DNA from: Bacteriovoracaceae bacterium UBA2428
Lineage (GTDB): Bacteria; Bdellovibrionota; UBA2428
Direction: 5' to 3'
DNA length: 8,235 nucleotides
NCBI GenBank assembly: GCA_002343545.1
Contig: DDRA01000056.1
Span: forward strand, 470 to 8,704
A program made the position numbers and the translations under genes. Below are positions 7,438 to 8,235 of the stretch, piece by piece (position 1 is the first letter of the stretch; every line of letters begins with the position of its first letter). The notes below the pieces were generated by a model, which was given only the letters and a program-made list of their open reading frames with translations, was not told the origin of the DNA and made no database searches.

Positions 7438-7659
7438 ATGATCTACGAGTACAAGTGCAACGATTGCGGACAGGTTTCCGAAGTTTATGCGAAGATGAGC
7501 GATCCCGCGCCCGAAGCTTGCCCGAAGTGCCAGAAGAAGGGCACCCTCGAAAAGATCATCTCGTCCACCAGCTTTGCCCTCAAGGGAAGCGGTTGGTACA
7601 CCACGGATTACAAGCGTTCGTCCCCGTCCACGGCCGCCAAGGGCGGCGGTGACGCTTAG
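7438..7659 (+). CDS. FmdB-family zinc-ribbon protein
   Basis: A 73-residue protein of the FmdB/CxxC-CxxC family. It opens MIYEYKCNDCG with the first zinc pair C7/C10, then the second pair C28/C31 in CPKC, followed by the family-typical tail FALKGSGWYTTDYK (46-59) and a Ser/Gly-rich end. The family was named for a regulator of formamidase genes in Methylophilus, but the role of most members is unknown. A zinc-binding regulatory or RNA/protein-binding job is likely. The start is preceded by AGGAGAG, partly folded into a hairpin. It is 63 bases upstream of groES on the same strand, so it may be the first gene of the chaperonin unit. This neighbourhood is the main hint to its function. Length and motifs are complete. 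Confidence 0.93.
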   Translation: MIYEYKCNDCGQVSEVYAKMSDPAPEACPKCQKKGTLEKIISSTSFALKGSGWYTTDYKRSSPSTAAKGGGDA

Positions 7660-7663
7660 TTGT

Positions 7664-7685
7664 TTGAAATCGGCGCGATCCCCGA
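7664..7685 (+). promoter_or_regulatory. Weak sigma-32-like promoter before groES
   Basis: TTGAAA (7664-7669) is followed ten bases later by CCCCGA (7680-7685). The E. coli heat-shock promoter pattern is TTGAAA, about 12 bases, then CCCCAT. Spacing is two short and the second element has two changes, so this is tentative. No CIRCE inverted repeat (TTAGCACTC-N9-GAGTGCTAA) occurs upstream of groES. Confidence 0.2.
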
Positions 7686-7722
7686 GGGGACGGCCGTTGT
7701 TTATTGAGGAGGTTCTTTAGAA

Positions 7723-8235
<513 letters not shown>

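Overview
The window is GC-rich, roughly 60% by eye. It carries a compact set of bacterial chromosomal genes from a Gram-negative organism: there is an outer-membrane-type barrel protein, a lipoprotein signal and periplasmic proteins. The mixture of a class Ia NrdAB with the ligand spacing of the chlamydial R2 subunit, a membrane-bound PilZ protein, a small DUF3996-like barrel protein, an FmdB-type zinc ribbon beside groESL, and a lipoprotein subtilase suggests a member of the Bdellovibrionota or a related 'deltaproteobacterial' lineage. That placement is inference from gene style, not from a marker tree.

Layout. Positions 1-3246 (minus strand) hold the ribonucleotide reductase operon nrdA-nrdB; nrdB runs off the left edge. 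Positions 3247-3810 are a 564-base noncoding stretch upstream of nrdA. It holds a leader hairpin with a short T-tract (attenuator-like), candidate NrdR boxes next to a candidate -10 element, and, about 0.5 kb upstream of nrdA, a cluster of DnaA-box-like sites. Positions 3811-5701 (minus strand) hold a two-gene unit: a lipoprotein subtilisin-family (S8) protease with all catalytic residues, followed after 4 bases by a separate membrane-anchored protein whose C-terminal half looks like a subtilase prodomain. The protease itself carries an Ig-like domain where a prodomain would normally lie, so this looks like a protease with its prodomain supplied in trans. Positions 5828-6559 (plus strand) encode, divergently, a four-helix membrane protein with a cytoplasmic PilZ domain.

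A strong hairpin separates the PilZ gene from a convergent, TTG-initiated small outer-membrane barrel protein (6589-7056, minus). Next come tRNA-Cys(GCA) at 7188-7261 (minus) and, on the plus strand, a FmdB-family zinc-ribbon gene, groES and the start of groEL, which runs off the right edge.

How the genes work together. NrdAB makes deoxyribonucleotides, and the sites upstream suggest control by NrdR (nucleotide pools) and perhaps DnaA (replication). The protease and its partner act at the cell envelope, probably as one unit. FmdB-GroES-GroEL looks like a heat-shock/chaperonin unit; no CIRCE element is visible, but a weak sigma-32-like sequence and a hairpin over the FmdB ribosome-binding site are. 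The most unusual element is the split protease/prodomain pair.
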